This document shows, one piece after another, positions 52,953 through 61,477 of a stretch of DNA of 64,000 nt. Made by a program: the position numbers and the translations under genes. The DNA comes from Halomicrobium sp. LC1Hm (lineage in GTDB: Archaea; Halobacteriota; Halobacteria; Halobacteriales; Haloarculaceae). Where the stretch lies: NCBI RefSeq assembly GCF_009617995.1, contig NZ_CP044129.1, positions 434,001-498,000 of the forward strand. The letters run 5' to 3'. Every line of letters begins with the position of its first letter. Positions within the stretch are counted from its first letter, which is position 1. Below the pieces are notes generated by a model. The model did no database searches. It had not been told where the DNA came from and saw nothing but the letters and a program-made list of their open reading frames with translations.

Positions 52953-53192
52953 ATGGCAGAAATACTCGCCGAGAACCTCTCGGGGAAAGACGTCATGGGG
53001 ACGGACGGAACCGAGATCGGTAGTCTGTACAACATCACGATGGATCTGGACACGGGGGCACTGAAGCACCTCCTCATCGACGCCGACGGCGCGCTCGGCC
53101 AGACGGAGTTCGAGCGCGACGAGACCGGGCGCTTGCTCGTCCCGGTCGAGCGAGTCCAGGCAGTCAAAGACCACATGATCGTCAAGCGTTAG
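52953..53192 (+). CDS. PRC-barrel domain protein
   Basis: This 79-residue single PRC-barrel (MAEILAENLSGKDVMGTDGT, then IGSLYNITMDLDTGALKHLL) is a small beta-barrel related to the RimM C-terminal domain. It is directly followed by nob1 with no spacer, a pairing common in haloarchaea, which suggests a role around rRNA processing. No direct evidence of function is available. Confidence 0.9.
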   Translation: MAEILAENLSGKDVMGTDGTEIGSLYNITMDLDTGALKHLLIDADGALGQTEFERDETGRLLVPVERVQAVKDHMIVKR

Positions 53193-53651
53193 ATGTACAT
53201 TCTGGACTCCTCGGCGTTTATCAACGAGTATCACACCGACGAGCCGATCGCTTCGATTCCGCTCGTCCGCGAGGAACTCGAAGGCGAGAGCGCCTACCGC
53301 TTCGACGCGCTGGAAGGGTCGGGCATGCACATGCACATCCCCGAACCGGAGACCGTCGAACGGGTCGAGCGGGCCGCCGACGAGACCGGCGACCTCGCGG
53401 AACTCTCCCAGACCGACGTTCGCCTGATCGCCGCCGCGTTCGAACTCGACGGGCGGCTGGTCACCGACGACTACGCGATGCAGAACGTCTCGGAGAAGCT
53501 CTCGGTCGCCGTCGAAGTGATCGCACAGGACGGCATCGACGAGCAGCGTGACTGGCGCTTCCAGTGTCAGGGGTGTGGCCGCGAGTTCGACGAGAACCAC
53601 GACCGCTGTCCGATCTGTGGCAGCGATCTCTCGCGGAAGAATCCGGCCTAA
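53193..53651 (+). CDS. Nob1-like ribonuclease (PIN domain and zinc ribbon)
   Basis: This 152-residue protein has an N-terminal PIN domain with acidic residues D5, E42 or near, and DDYAMQN, and a C-terminal zinc ribbon of four Cys (C125, C128, C139, C142; CQGCGRE ... CPICGSD). Nob1 makes the final cut at the 3' end of small-subunit rRNA. It shares a transcript with the PRC-barrel gene, and its stop overlaps the converging RHH-like gene. Confidence 0.92.
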   Translation: MYILDSSAFINEYHTDEPIASIPLVREELEGESAYRFDALEGSGMHMHIPEPETVERVERAADETGDLAELSQTDVRLIAAAFELDGRLVTDDYAMQNVSEKLSVAVEVIAQDGIDEQRDWRFQCQGCGREFDENHDRCPICGSDLSRKNPA

Positions 53652-53794
53652 ACTGTCGACTCCTCGGCGGCTTCGAGTCCGAGGTCGAGCAACTGTTCGA
53701 GGACCTCCTCTTCGGTGATCCCGTACCGGTGGGCCAGCCGACTGACTGCCCTGGCCTGGTCGTCGTCGCACACGACCGTGTACCGGGTTGGCAT
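53648..53794 (-). CDS. Small CopG/RHH-like protein
   Basis: This 48-residue protein starts MPTRYTVVCDDDQARAVSRL and continues with a helix pair (AHRYGITEEEVLEQLLDLGL), the length and pattern of a single ribbon-helix-helix domain. Its stop overlaps the nob1 stop from the other strand. It may regulate its own gene or be an orphan antitoxin-like protein; no toxin partner is next to it. It was found by reading the gap directly. Confidence 0.6.
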   Translation of the reverse strand: MPTRYTVVCDDDQARAVSRLAHRYGITEEEVLEQLLDLGLEAAEESTV

Positions 53795-53853
53795 ACCACT
53801 CGATAGGAGAGATTACTGCATAAAGCCCCGTCAGACGGCCGTCACACCCGTCT

Positions 53854-54609
53854 CTATCCAAGTAGCGAGAGCCCGTAGACGGCCTGGAGCCACTGGCCGA
53901 GGTAGATCGAGACGTTCCAGGCCGCGTGGATCCCGACCGGAACGAGGATACTCTCGGTGTGTTCGTAGACGGCCCCCAGGATCAGTCCGAGGACCGTCGC
54001 CACGGCGAGGTAGGTCACCGTGCCCGCTCCGGACAGCGCCCCCGAGTGAGAGAGCCCGAACAGCAGGCTCGCGATCACGACCGCCGGCACCGAGCCGTAC
54101 GCCTGACGGAACTTCCCCTGGACGAGCCCGCGAAAGAGCAGTTCCTCGCCCGGAGCGACCAGCAACACCGTGATCGGGAGCAAGGCCAGAAAGAGCAGCG
54201 GGTGCTCGCGGCCCGTGATGATCGCCTGGTTCTGTGCCGTCTCGACGCCCAGCAGTCCGATGATCTGCTCCAGGGCCGTCGACGCGGCCAGCAAGACGAG
54301 AAAGCCCAGGACGATCCAGCCCAGGTCTCGGAGCGTCGGGGTGTGAAATCGGACGAGTCCGTCCGTCTCGCGGCTCTGGTGGTACCCGAACACGGCCACC
54401 AGGAAGCCCGCCGGCAAGAGCGCGTACTGGACCGAGTAGTAGACGACCGGTGCGGTCGCCTCGGTGACGCCGAGCGCGTCGGCGACGCTGACGCCCAGCG
54501 ACGCGAGGACGAGCCCTACCAGATAGGCGAACGCGATCACGGCCAGCGACGTGACGGCGGCCTCCAGTCGTACCGAGCGATCGGCGGTGTGGTACAGATC
54601 CGACCCCAT
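53854..54609 (-). CDS. CPBP-family intramembrane metalloprotease
   Basis: This 251-residue protein has about seven membrane helices. The active-site motif EELLFRG has E155, E156 and R160, and GLSHSGA near 195 provides the histidine. This is the Abi/CAAX-like family, which in archaea processes membrane or prenylated proteins or has an unknown role. Confidence 0.9.
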   Translation of the reverse strand: MGSDLYHTADRSVRLEAAVTSLAVIAFAYLVGLVLASLGVSVADALGVTEATAPVVYYSVQYALLPAGFLVAVFGYHQSRETDGLVRFHTPTLRDLGWIVLGFLVLLAASTALEQIIGLLGVETAQNQAIITGREHPLLFLALLPITVLLVAPGEELLFRGLVQGKFRQAYGSVPAVVIASLLFGLSHSGALSGAGTVTYLAVATVLGLILGAVYEHTESILVPVGIHAAWNVSIYLGQWLQAVYGLSLLG

Positions 54610-54643
54610 CTACCCGGCCGTTCGGGGCTCGGCCGTAAATACG

Positions 54644-55957
54644 CTACCGTCCGTCCTCGCCGTCGACGATCAGTTCGTGCTTGTCCTCGATGGCGGCGGT
54701 CTTCTCGGTCTCGTCGCCTTCGAGGACGTCTCTGGCGGCCTGCTTGCCCCACTCGACGGCGGGCTGGGTGAACGTCTCGACGCCGGCCAGTTCGCCCACG
54801 AGGATACAGGCGGCCTCCATCGCGTAGAGGAGTTCGCCCAGTCCCCGCGGATCGAGGCGGTCGAGTTCGACGCGGACGTTGGGCTGGCCGGCTTCGGCGA
54901 GACTGGCCTCGGTCGCGCGCAGCTCCGTGTCCAGCAGTTCTCCGAGGTCGGTCCCTTCGAGGTGGGCGAGCGCGTCGGCCGCCGCGGCCGGCACGTCAAG
55001 CGACGGCCGCTCGCGGGGCCGGAGCAGCGTCACGAGCTTGTCCCGACGGCCCGCCCGGTACAGCTGTAGCTGGGAGTGTTGATCGGTCGCGCCCAGTGCG
55101 CGGGCCGGCGTCTGGCCCCGGCCGTCCTTGCCGAGACTCTCGGCCCACAGCTGGGCGAACCACTCGGCGAACGGCTCCAGTCGCTCGGCGTAGGGGACGA
55201 CGGCGTTGATCGTCGCGCCGCGCTCTTCGAGGCCGTACGCGACCGCGCCGTAGGCGTAGGCGGGACAGTCGAACAGCGATGAGTCGAGCGTCTCGGCGGC
55301 GGCCGCCGCCCCGTCGAGCAGGCCCTCGATGTCACAGCCCAGCATCGCGGCCGGCACCAGCCCGACCGACGACAGCGCCGCGAAGCGGCCCGGCACGCCG
55401 TCGGGCACCGCCAGCGTCGGCAGGTCGTGTTCGTCGGCCAGCGCCGCCAGCGGCCCCTCGTCGCCGGTCGTGACGACCGTCCGTTCGGTCCAGTCGACCC
55501 CGGCCTCGACCATCGCCTCGCGGACGACGAGGAAGTTCGACAGCGTCTCGGCCGTGGTGCCGGACTTCGAGACGACGTTGATCGCCGTCTCGGAAAGCGA
55601 CAGATCCGAGAGGACGCGGGTGACGTGGTCCGGATCGACGTTGTCGAGCACGACGTGGCTCGTCCCGCCGTCAGCTGTCAGTGCGCTCGTGATCGTCCGC
55701 GCACCGAGCGCGCTGCCACCGATACCGACCGTCACGACCGTCTCTGCGTCCGAAACCGGCGCGACGGCGTCGCGGATCGCTTCGGCGTCGGTCGTCGCCG
55801 GCAGGTTCAGGGCGGCGTAGCCGAACTCGTCGTCGGCCCGTCCGCGCTCGATTCGGTCGTGAGCCCGTGCGACGCGGTCGTCGAGTGTCGCCAGTTCGTC
55901 CCGAGAGAGGCCGGGCTCGGCGACCGCTGCCAGTGCGTTTCCGATGTCGACGTTCAT
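54644..55957 (-). CDS. pgi: Glucose-6-phosphate isomerase
   Basis: This 437-residue enzyme interconverts glucose 6-phosphate and fructose 6-phosphate. The SIS-type sugar binding part has VVTVGIGGSALGARTI near 90-105 and VVSKSGTTAETLSNF near 145-160, and the catalytic region is ATDQHSQLQLY near 305. It starts at the MNVDIGNAL methionine because the 17 residues before it do not fit. It serves gluconeogenesis and the semi-phosphorylative Entner-Doudoroff route of haloarchaea. Confidence 0.95.
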   Translation of the reverse strand: MNVDIGNALAAVAEPGLSRDELATLDDRVARAHDRIERGRADDEFGYAALNLPATTDAEAIRDAVAPVSDAETVVTVGIGGSALGARTITSALTADGGTSHVVLDNVDPDHVTRVLSDLSLSETAINVVSKSGTTAETLSNFLVVREAMVEAGVDWTERTVVTTGDEGPLAALADEHDLPTLAVPDGVPGRFAALSSVGLVPAAMLGCDIEGLLDGAAAAAETLDSSLFDCPAYAYGAVAYGLEERGATINAVVPYAERLEPFAEWFAQLWAESLGKDGRGQTPARALGATDQHSQLQLYRAGRRDKLVTLLRPRERPSLDVPAAAADALAHLEGTDLGELLDTELRATEASLAEAGQPNVRVELDRLDPRGLGELLYAMEAACILVGELAGVETFTQPAVEWGKQAARDVLEGDETEKTAAIEDKHELIVDGEDGR

Positions 55958-56073
55958 ACGCTCGCCTCGCCCGGACCGGGTAAAAAGTCCGTTCTCTTGG
56001 CTTCGCACTCTCGGTGGACGAGTCGTCCCCTCGAAACACGGCGTTTAACCACGGGCGAGCCGTACGCTCGGCC

Positions 56074-56685
56074 ATGGCCGAAGACGCCGCCGAACCGGGA
56101 GCCAGCGGGGCGACCGGCGACGCCGTCGGGACCGGTGTACCGTCCGAGGACGGCGAGGACAGCGCAGCCACCGAGGACGCGGACGACAGCTACGACGGCC
56201 TCTTTGGGGCCTTTCCCTACGCCTTCCGGTCCAGTGACTCGGTGCTGTTTCGCACCTACGTCGTCGTCGGCGGACTGGCCGCACTGGCGACTGGGCTGTT
56301 GTTCTCCCTCGCGCTCGTCGTCCTGATCGCCGAGACGATCGGCGGGGGCGGCGGTCAGTTCAGTTTCGTCCGGGCGTTTTTCGTCTTCGTGGGATTGCTC
56401 GTGGTCGCGCCGCTGATCGCGCCGGTGCTGTTCGTCGCCCGTCGGCTCAGACGGGGCCGTTCCGACCGGCGGTTCGCGGCCGTCCTGGCGGGGCTGGGCT
56501 ACGGCTTTCTCGGCTCGCTGTATCTCGGGGCGCTGATCTCCGCCCCGGCGGCACAGCAGACGCTCCCGTCGAACCCACTCCTCTCGTCGGTCGTCGCGAC
56601 ACTGTACGCCCTGCCGCGACCCGCCGGTATCGCCCCGCCGCTGCTCGTCGGGGTGGCGATGCTGGTGGTCGCGCGCCGCTGGTGA
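56074..56685 (+). CDS. Haloarchaeal four-helix membrane protein
   Basis: This 203-residue protein has an acidic cytoplasmic N-terminus (about 45 residues of Glu, Asp, Ala and Gly), then four membrane helices (about 68-92, 105-125, 140-160 and 185-200). No family is recognised. A TATA-like GTTTAACC is about 30 bases before the ATG. It is divergent from pgi and lies 48 bases before the DUF5812-like gene. Confidence 0.65.
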   Translation: MAEDAAEPGASGATGDAVGTGVPSEDGEDSAATEDADDSYDGLFGAFPYAFRSSDSVLFRTYVVVGGLAALATGLLFSLALVVLIAETIGGGGGQFSFVRAFFVFVGLLVVAPLIAPVLFVARRLRRGRSDRRFAAVLAGLGYGFLGSLYLGALISAPAAQQTLPSNPLLSSVVATLYALPRPAGIAPPLLVGVAMLVVARRW

Positions 56686-56733
56686 CCGGCCGGAACCGTG
56701 ACGGGCAAAAGCACTCGACCGCTACGGAGAGGC

Positions 56734-57189
56734 ATGAAATCGAGCACGTTCCTCGTGACCGCTGCCGACGACGAGACGGCGACGCTGCGCGACGTGGTCG
56801 ACCAGCAGGTCGTCACGCTCTCGGAGAACCCCGGCCTCGCCGCCGACGAGGTGATCGAGGCCACCGTCGAACCGGAGCCACCGCTCGAAGTCGCCTACCA
56901 GATCGTCGACATCGAGCGCCAGTGGGAGATCCCGGTCGAGCGGAGTCCGGAATCGCCGACGACCCTCGTCCGCGACATCGCCGCCGAGCAGGCCGACGGC
57001 GAGATCACCAAACGCGAACGCGCCGGCGAGGGCGAGGTCCACGTCCTGACGGTTCCAGACGCCGAGGCAGCCGCCGACGACGTGCTCGACGACGAGGCGA
57101 CCAGGGAACGGGCCGCCCGACTCGGCGTCGACCGGGTCAGTGTGCGAGCCGGCGACGGCGTCGTCTCGGTCCGGTACCTGCCCAACTGA
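56734..57189 (+). CDS. Haloarchaeal DUF5812-like protein
   Basis: This 151-residue protein starts MKSSTFLVTAADDETATLRD, with a beta-rich centre (LEVAYQIVDIERQWEIPVE) and a helical Ala/Asp end. It matches a conserved haloarchaeal family, probably DUF5812, of unknown function, often next to secF and secD. Confidence 0.75.
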   Translation: MKSSTFLVTAADDETATLRDVVDQQVVTLSENPGLAADEVIEATVEPEPPLEVAYQIVDIERQWEIPVERSPESPTTLVRDIAAEQADGEITKRERAGEGEVHVLTVPDAEAAADDVLDDEATRERAARLGVDRVSVRAGDGVVSVRYLPN

Positions 57190-57325
57190 TCGGAGCCGTC
57201 GACCGCTCCGGCCGGGACACTGGGCGGCGGGGACTGTGCCGCGTCTCGGCCGCGGCGACGCTGTCGTCGTGTCCGTGTGTCGCGAGATAAGAAGGCTTAT
57301 TCGGGGGGCTCGCACACCCACGCCC

Positions 57326-58234
57326 ATGAACGCGTTCGAGGTACCGGAGGTCGACTACGACCAGTACACGAACCGCCAGCTGGCGGCCGTGCCGCTGGCG
57401 ATACTCGCCCTCGCGATACTGATTTTGGTCGGGTGGTCCCTGTTCGTGTCCGGATCAGTCGCGTCGCCCGGTGCGCCCGTCTCGCCGGGGATCGACTTCA
57501 CAGGTGGTTCCGAGCTGACAGTCGTCACGTCGATGTCCAAGGCAGAGATCGGCGACCAGTTCGACACCGAACCGATCTCGGTCCAGCAGGCCGCCGAGAA
57601 CGCGGAGGCCGAGACCGTCGGACCGAACGAGAATCAGTACATCGTCCGGTTCCAGTCGTTCGACACGCAGTCGCTGCGGGACCAGGCCCAGAGTGCCGAC
57701 ATGCAGCTCCTGTCGAGTTCCTCGACCTCTGCGACCTTCGGCGGTGACAACCAGACGACGGCGGTCGTCGGCGTACTGATCGCCTTCGCCGGGATGAGTG
57801 CGATCGTCTTCGCGCTCTTTCGCTCGTTCGTCCCGAGTATCGCGGTCGTCGTCTCGGCGTTCTCCGACATCGTGATCCCGCTGGCGGCGATGAACGTCCT
57901 CGGGATCGAGCTGTCGCTGGGGACCGTCGCCGCGCTCCTCATGCTGATCGGTTACAGCGTCGACTCGGACATCCTCCTGAACAACCACATCCTGCGTCGT
58001 TCGGGGTCGTTCTACGAGAGCGTCCACCGCGCGATGGAGACCGGTGTGACGATGACGATCACGTCGCTGTCGGCGATGGCAGTGATGGCAGTGGTCGCCT
58101 CCTTCTTCAACATCCAGCTGATGGCTTCGATCGGGACTGTGCTGGTGATCGGGCTGGCGGCCGACCTGATGAACACCTACATGTTGAACCTCTCTTTGCT
58201 TCGCTGGTACAAGTTCGAGGGGGTGAACCGATGA
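57326..58234 (+). CDS. secF: Protein-export membrane protein SecF
   Basis: This 302-residue RND-like partner of SecD increases the efficiency of Sec-dependent export using the proton gradient. The first helix (about 23-45) is followed by an extracytoplasmic domain with GIDFTGGSELTV and then five helices including AMNVLGIELSLGTVAALLML and GYSVDSDILLNNHILRR. It is followed by secD with a 4-base overlap (ATGA at 58231-58234). Confidence 0.95.
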   Translation: MNAFEVPEVDYDQYTNRQLAAVPLAILALAILILVGWSLFVSGSVASPGAPVSPGIDFTGGSELTVVTSMSKAEIGDQFDTEPISVQQAAENAEAETVGPNENQYIVRFQSFDTQSLRDQAQSADMQLLSSSSTSATFGGDNQTTAVVGVLIAFAGMSAIVFALFRSFVPSIAVVVSAFSDIVIPLAAMNVLGIELSLGTVAALLMLIGYSVDSDILLNNHILRRSGSFYESVHRAMETGVTMTITSLSAMAVMAVVASFFNIQLMASIGTVLVIGLAADLMNTYMLNLSLLRWYKFEGVNR

Positions 58235-59886
58235 GCGGACTCCGCGACAACTGGCGGATCATCCTGCTGGTCGTGCTCGCCCTCGGGAGTACCGTGACGC
58301 TACTGGTGCCCGGCGCGACGGTCGCTACCGGCGACAACGCGACGGCCCAGACCAACGGGACCAACGCCTCCGAGGGTGGGTTCACGAACCTCCAGTACGG
58401 TATCCAGCTCGACGGCGGGTCGCGAATCCGGGCACCGATCGTCGGCATCACCGCCGAGAACGTAGATTTCAACGCAACAGGAAGCCCTGACATCAGTGAT
58501 ACAAATGAGACTCGCGAGGTTGAAGAGGCACTCATATCACATCTTGACGTCGACGAAGTGGACGTAGAAGCACGACCACCGACAAACCCTTCAGAGACTG
58601 GGACCGTAGAAGTGTTTACGCGCAACGCCACGCACGCACAACTTGTAACGGCGCTCCAACAAGAAGGGTACGATGTGACCCAGAACGACGTTCGGGACGG
58701 CGTCACACGTACAACGCGAGAAGAGATGGTGGGCGTTCTCGACCAAAGAATTTCGGCTTCGGCACTGACTGGAGTGAACGTTCAATCAGCCCGGTCACCA
58801 ACTGGACGGAACTACATTGTCATTGAGGCACCCGGCCGGGATATAGAGGATCTTGAATCTATCGTTGACGACCGTGGGATTGTTCGGTTATACGCTGTAT
58901 ATCCGGCTTCTAACGGTACGTATGTGAGGAAACAAGTAGCAACACAAGCTGATTTCACCAGCATCGGGGATGCCCGACAAACTGAACGTGGTGGATATTC
59001 TGTGTCAGTGTCACTCAAGGATAGTGTTGCTGATCGATTCACCAGAGATATGCAGGAGGTTGGATTTACACAACAGACCGTCTGTACCTATTCACCCGAA
59101 AGCGCCAATGGGTCGTCTGTTTCAGATCCAAGTGAACAAAACTACGGCTGTATGGTGACAACTTTGAACGGCGAAGTAGTGTTCAATGCGAACGTCGTGA
59201 GTGGGCTCGCCGAACAGTTTCAGACTGGTCGCTTCACGGATGATCCGACGTTCTCAATGGAGACGCCCGAACGAGAGCAGGCCCGTAATCTCGAACTCAG
59301 CCTGAAGGCCGGCCAAGCCCTGCCTGCACCTCTGGACACAAGTCCTGACGCCGCCCAGACGACCTCGCTTGAGCCAGCACTGGCCGACCAGTTCAAGATC
59401 AACTCCCTGATCACCGGGATTATCGCCGTCATCGCGGTCAGCATCGTGGTGTACCTGCGCTACGGCGACCCCCGCGTGGCGGTGCCGATGATCGTCACCG
59501 CGCTCTCGGAGGTGTTGCTCTTGCTGGGGTTCGTCTCCGTGATCCAGTTCCCGATCAACCTCTCACACATCGCCGGGTTCATCGCGGTGATCGGGACGGG
59601 GGTGGACGACCTGATCATCATCGCCGACGAGATCCTCCAGCGCGAGGGCGTCGCGACGGGACGGGTGTTCCAGAACCGCTTCCGCAAGGCGTTCTGGGTG
59701 ATCGGAGCCGCCGCCGCGACGACGATCATCGCCATGAGCCCGCTGACGGTGCTGGGTCTCGGTGACCTCACCGGGTTCGCCATCATCACCATCGTCGGCG
59801 TCCTCATCGGCGTCCTGATCACGCGGCCGGCCTACGGTGACATCCTCCGCCGGCTGGTGCTGGACGACGAAGAGCGAAGCGAGTAA
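58231..59886 (+). CDS. secD: Protein-export membrane protein SecD (mosaic gene)
   Basis: This 551-residue partner of SecF has an N-terminal helix (about 8-32), QYGIQLDGGSRI near 50-61, a large extracytoplasmic domain (about 65-375), then five helices with SEVLLLLGFVS, GVDDLIIIADEILQRE and VLGLGDLTGFAII. The stretch from about 58460 to 59330, coding the extracytoplasmic domain, is AT-richer (30 G+C of 60 at 58861-58920) with rare-looking codons such as AAT, ACA and ATA. The flanks keep host composition. The frame is intact, so the protein should work. Confidence 0.95.
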   Translation: MSGLRDNWRIILLVVLALGSTVTLLVPGATVATGDNATAQTNGTNASEGGFTNLQYGIQLDGGSRIRAPIVGITAENVDFNATGSPDISDTNETREVEEALISHLDVDEVDVEARPPTNPSETGTVEVFTRNATHAQLVTALQQEGYDVTQNDVRDGVTRTTREEMVGVLDQRISASALTGVNVQSARSPTGRNYIVIEAPGRDIEDLESIVDDRGIVRLYAVYPASNGTYVRKQVATQADFTSIGDARQTERGGYSVSVSLKDSVADRFTRDMQEVGFTQQTVCTYSPESANGSSVSDPSEQNYGCMVTTLNGEVVFNANVVSGLAEQFQTGRFTDDPTFSMETPEREQARNLELSLKAGQALPAPLDTSPDAAQTTSLEPALADQFKINSLITGIIAVIAVSIVVYLRYGDPRVAVPMIVTALSEVLLLLGFVSVIQFPINLSHIAGFIAVIGTGVDDLIIIADEILQREGVATGRVFQNRFRKAFWVIGAAAATTIIAMSPLTVLGLGDLTGFAIITIVGVLIGVLITRPAYGDILRRLVLDDEERSE

Positions 59887-59951
59887 CACGACCACGCTTT
59901 TCGGCTCGAACTTCTCGCTGCAAGGCCGCGCGAATCGCGGTGGCTGCGCGT

Positions 59952-60584
59952 TCAGAACGACGCCAGCGACGACTGTTCCGCGGCGGCCAGCACGTCGTCG
60001 CAGGTCGACCACGACGCCCGCGCGCAGTCGGGCAGGTCGCCGTGCTCGTCGACGTAGCGCTTCAGAAACTCGCGTGTCGTCGGATCGCTCGGGTAGCCGC
60101 TGCCGACGGGGCCGTACTCCTCGGCCAGCGCCGCGACGTGGGCCTCGCGGGCGGACTTGGCGACGATACTGGCCGCCCCCACGAGCGGGTCGGTCTCGTC
60201 GGCCCCGTGTGCGGCCCCCAGATCGATCTCGGCGTCGACCCGGTCGGCCACCCGCCGGCCGAACCGCTCGGCGTCCGTGTCGCCGGCGTCGACCAGCCCC
60301 GAGAGATCGTCCGTCGCGACCGCCGAGAGCGCCTCGGCGTGGGCGGCGACGGTCAGCGTGTTCATGTCCGTCTCGGGATCGTCGATTCGCGTCCGTGGAA
60401 TCTCGGCGAGCCCGACCGTCGCGACAGACCGGATCGCCTCGGCCAGTCGCTCCCGTCGGTCGTCGGGGATTCCCTTCGAGTCACCGACGCCGTCGGGGAG
60501 GTCGCCGGGATCACAGCGGACCGCCGCGGCGAACATCGATCCCAGCACCGGCCCCTTGCCGGCCTCGTCGACGCCGAATCGCAT
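59952..60584 (-). CDS. rnhB: Ribonuclease HII
   Basis: This 210-residue RNase H2 removes RNA from RNA-DNA hybrids and ribonucleotides from DNA. The active-site acids are D6 and E7 in FGVDEAGKGPVLG, then the DSKG step near 36-39 and DETDPLVGAASIVAKSAREA. GSGYPSDPTTREFLKRY near 166-182 is also family-typical. Confidence 0.95.
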   Translation of the reverse strand: MRFGVDEAGKGPVLGSMFAAAVRCDPGDLPDGVGDSKGIPDDRRERLAEAIRSVATVGLAEIPRTRIDDPETDMNTLTVAAHAEALSAVATDDLSGLVDAGDTDAERFGRRVADRVDAEIDLGAAHGADETDPLVGAASIVAKSAREAHVAALAEEYGPVGSGYPSDPTTREFLKRYVDEHGDLPDCARASWSTCDDVLAAAEQSSLASF

Positions 60585-60626
60585 CGCTCGTGGTGATGGT
60601 GTGGGTGAGGAAAGTCGTTGCGGTGC

Positions 60627-61238
60627 TTATGCGAGTCGCGAGAAGGCCAGCGTCCCGCTGATGTTCTCGATGTAGATCTCCACTTCGTCGCCTTCCTGCG
60701 CGCCGGGGACGAAGATCGTGTACTTGCCCTTCTCGGCGACGCCGTCACCCTCGCGGCCGGTGCCGGTGATCTTGACATCGTAGGTCTTGCCCTCTTCGAG
60801 GGTCGGTCGGTCGGTCTGGGTGTTCTTGGTCGACTCCTTGGTGACCGGGCGGAAGGCACCGCAGGCCTCACAGCGGAGCATGTCGACGCCGTCCTCGGTG
60901 GTGAGTCGGGTGTCGGGCAGGCCACACTCCGAGCAGGTGACGTACTCGGCGATGTAGGCGTCGATAGCGGCCTCGAAGTCGCTGACGGCGAAGTCACCGT
61001 TGTAGCGGGCTTCGTTGCCGTCGAACTGGCCGTTGGTCCCGAACTCGCGCTGGATCGTCCGGTGGACGTGCTTTGCCTCTCGCGAGAGCGCGTCCGCGAT
61101 GGCCTGGAGGTTCGTTAGTCGTGTGAACGCGCCGTCGGTCTGTCCTTCGGGGTCCGGAACCGACAGGCGTTCACCCGCGTCCCGCGGCTGGTCGGGGAGC
61201 GCGTCGAACGCCCGATCGAGAGCTGCATCGTAGTTCAT
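60627..61238 (-). CDS. aIF2-beta with C-terminal TRAM domain
   Basis: This 203-residue translation initiation factor 2 beta subunit has a helical N-terminal part, an alpha/beta core (LSREAKHVHRTIQREFGTNG), a zinc ribbon with CSECGLPDTRL and CEACGAFRPV, and a C-terminal TRAM beta-barrel (about 140-203, KGKYTIFVPGAQEGDEVEIY). The added TRAM domain is seen in haloarchaeal proteins and may bind RNA. It starts at MNYDAALDRAF. Confidence 0.92.
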   Translation of the reverse strand: MNYDAALDRAFDALPDQPRDAGERLSVPDPEGQTDGAFTRLTNLQAIADALSREAKHVHRTIQREFGTNGQFDGNEARYNGDFAVSDFEAAIDAYIAEYVTCSECGLPDTRLTTEDGVDMLRCEACGAFRPVTKESTKNTQTDRPTLEEGKTYDVKITGTGREGDGVAEKGKYTIFVPGAQEGDEVEIYIENISGTLAFSRLA

Positions 61239-61438
61239 ACTTAGGTCTCGCGACTGGGACGTATATGGGTTCCGTCGTCGCCCCGAGCGGCCGTCGTCGG
61301 GCGGATAACCCCTGCTTTCGACGGGCGGCGACCCGGCGACGTGCCGGGATACGGTCGCGTTGTCCTCGGATGCCAGTGGACAACGTGGGATTACCGCTCC
61401 CCGGGGCCGACGGCGACCCGCGGCCCCGCAGGATGGCG

Positions 61439-61447
61439 ATTTATAAC
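61439..61447 (+). promoter_or_regulatory. TATA box of the DUF4397 gene
   Basis: ATTTATAAC lies 31-39 bases before the ATG at 61478, giving a leader of about ten bases. Confidence 0.55.
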
Positions 61448-61477
61448 AAAACGGTGCTGGACCGACGACGCGAGTGT

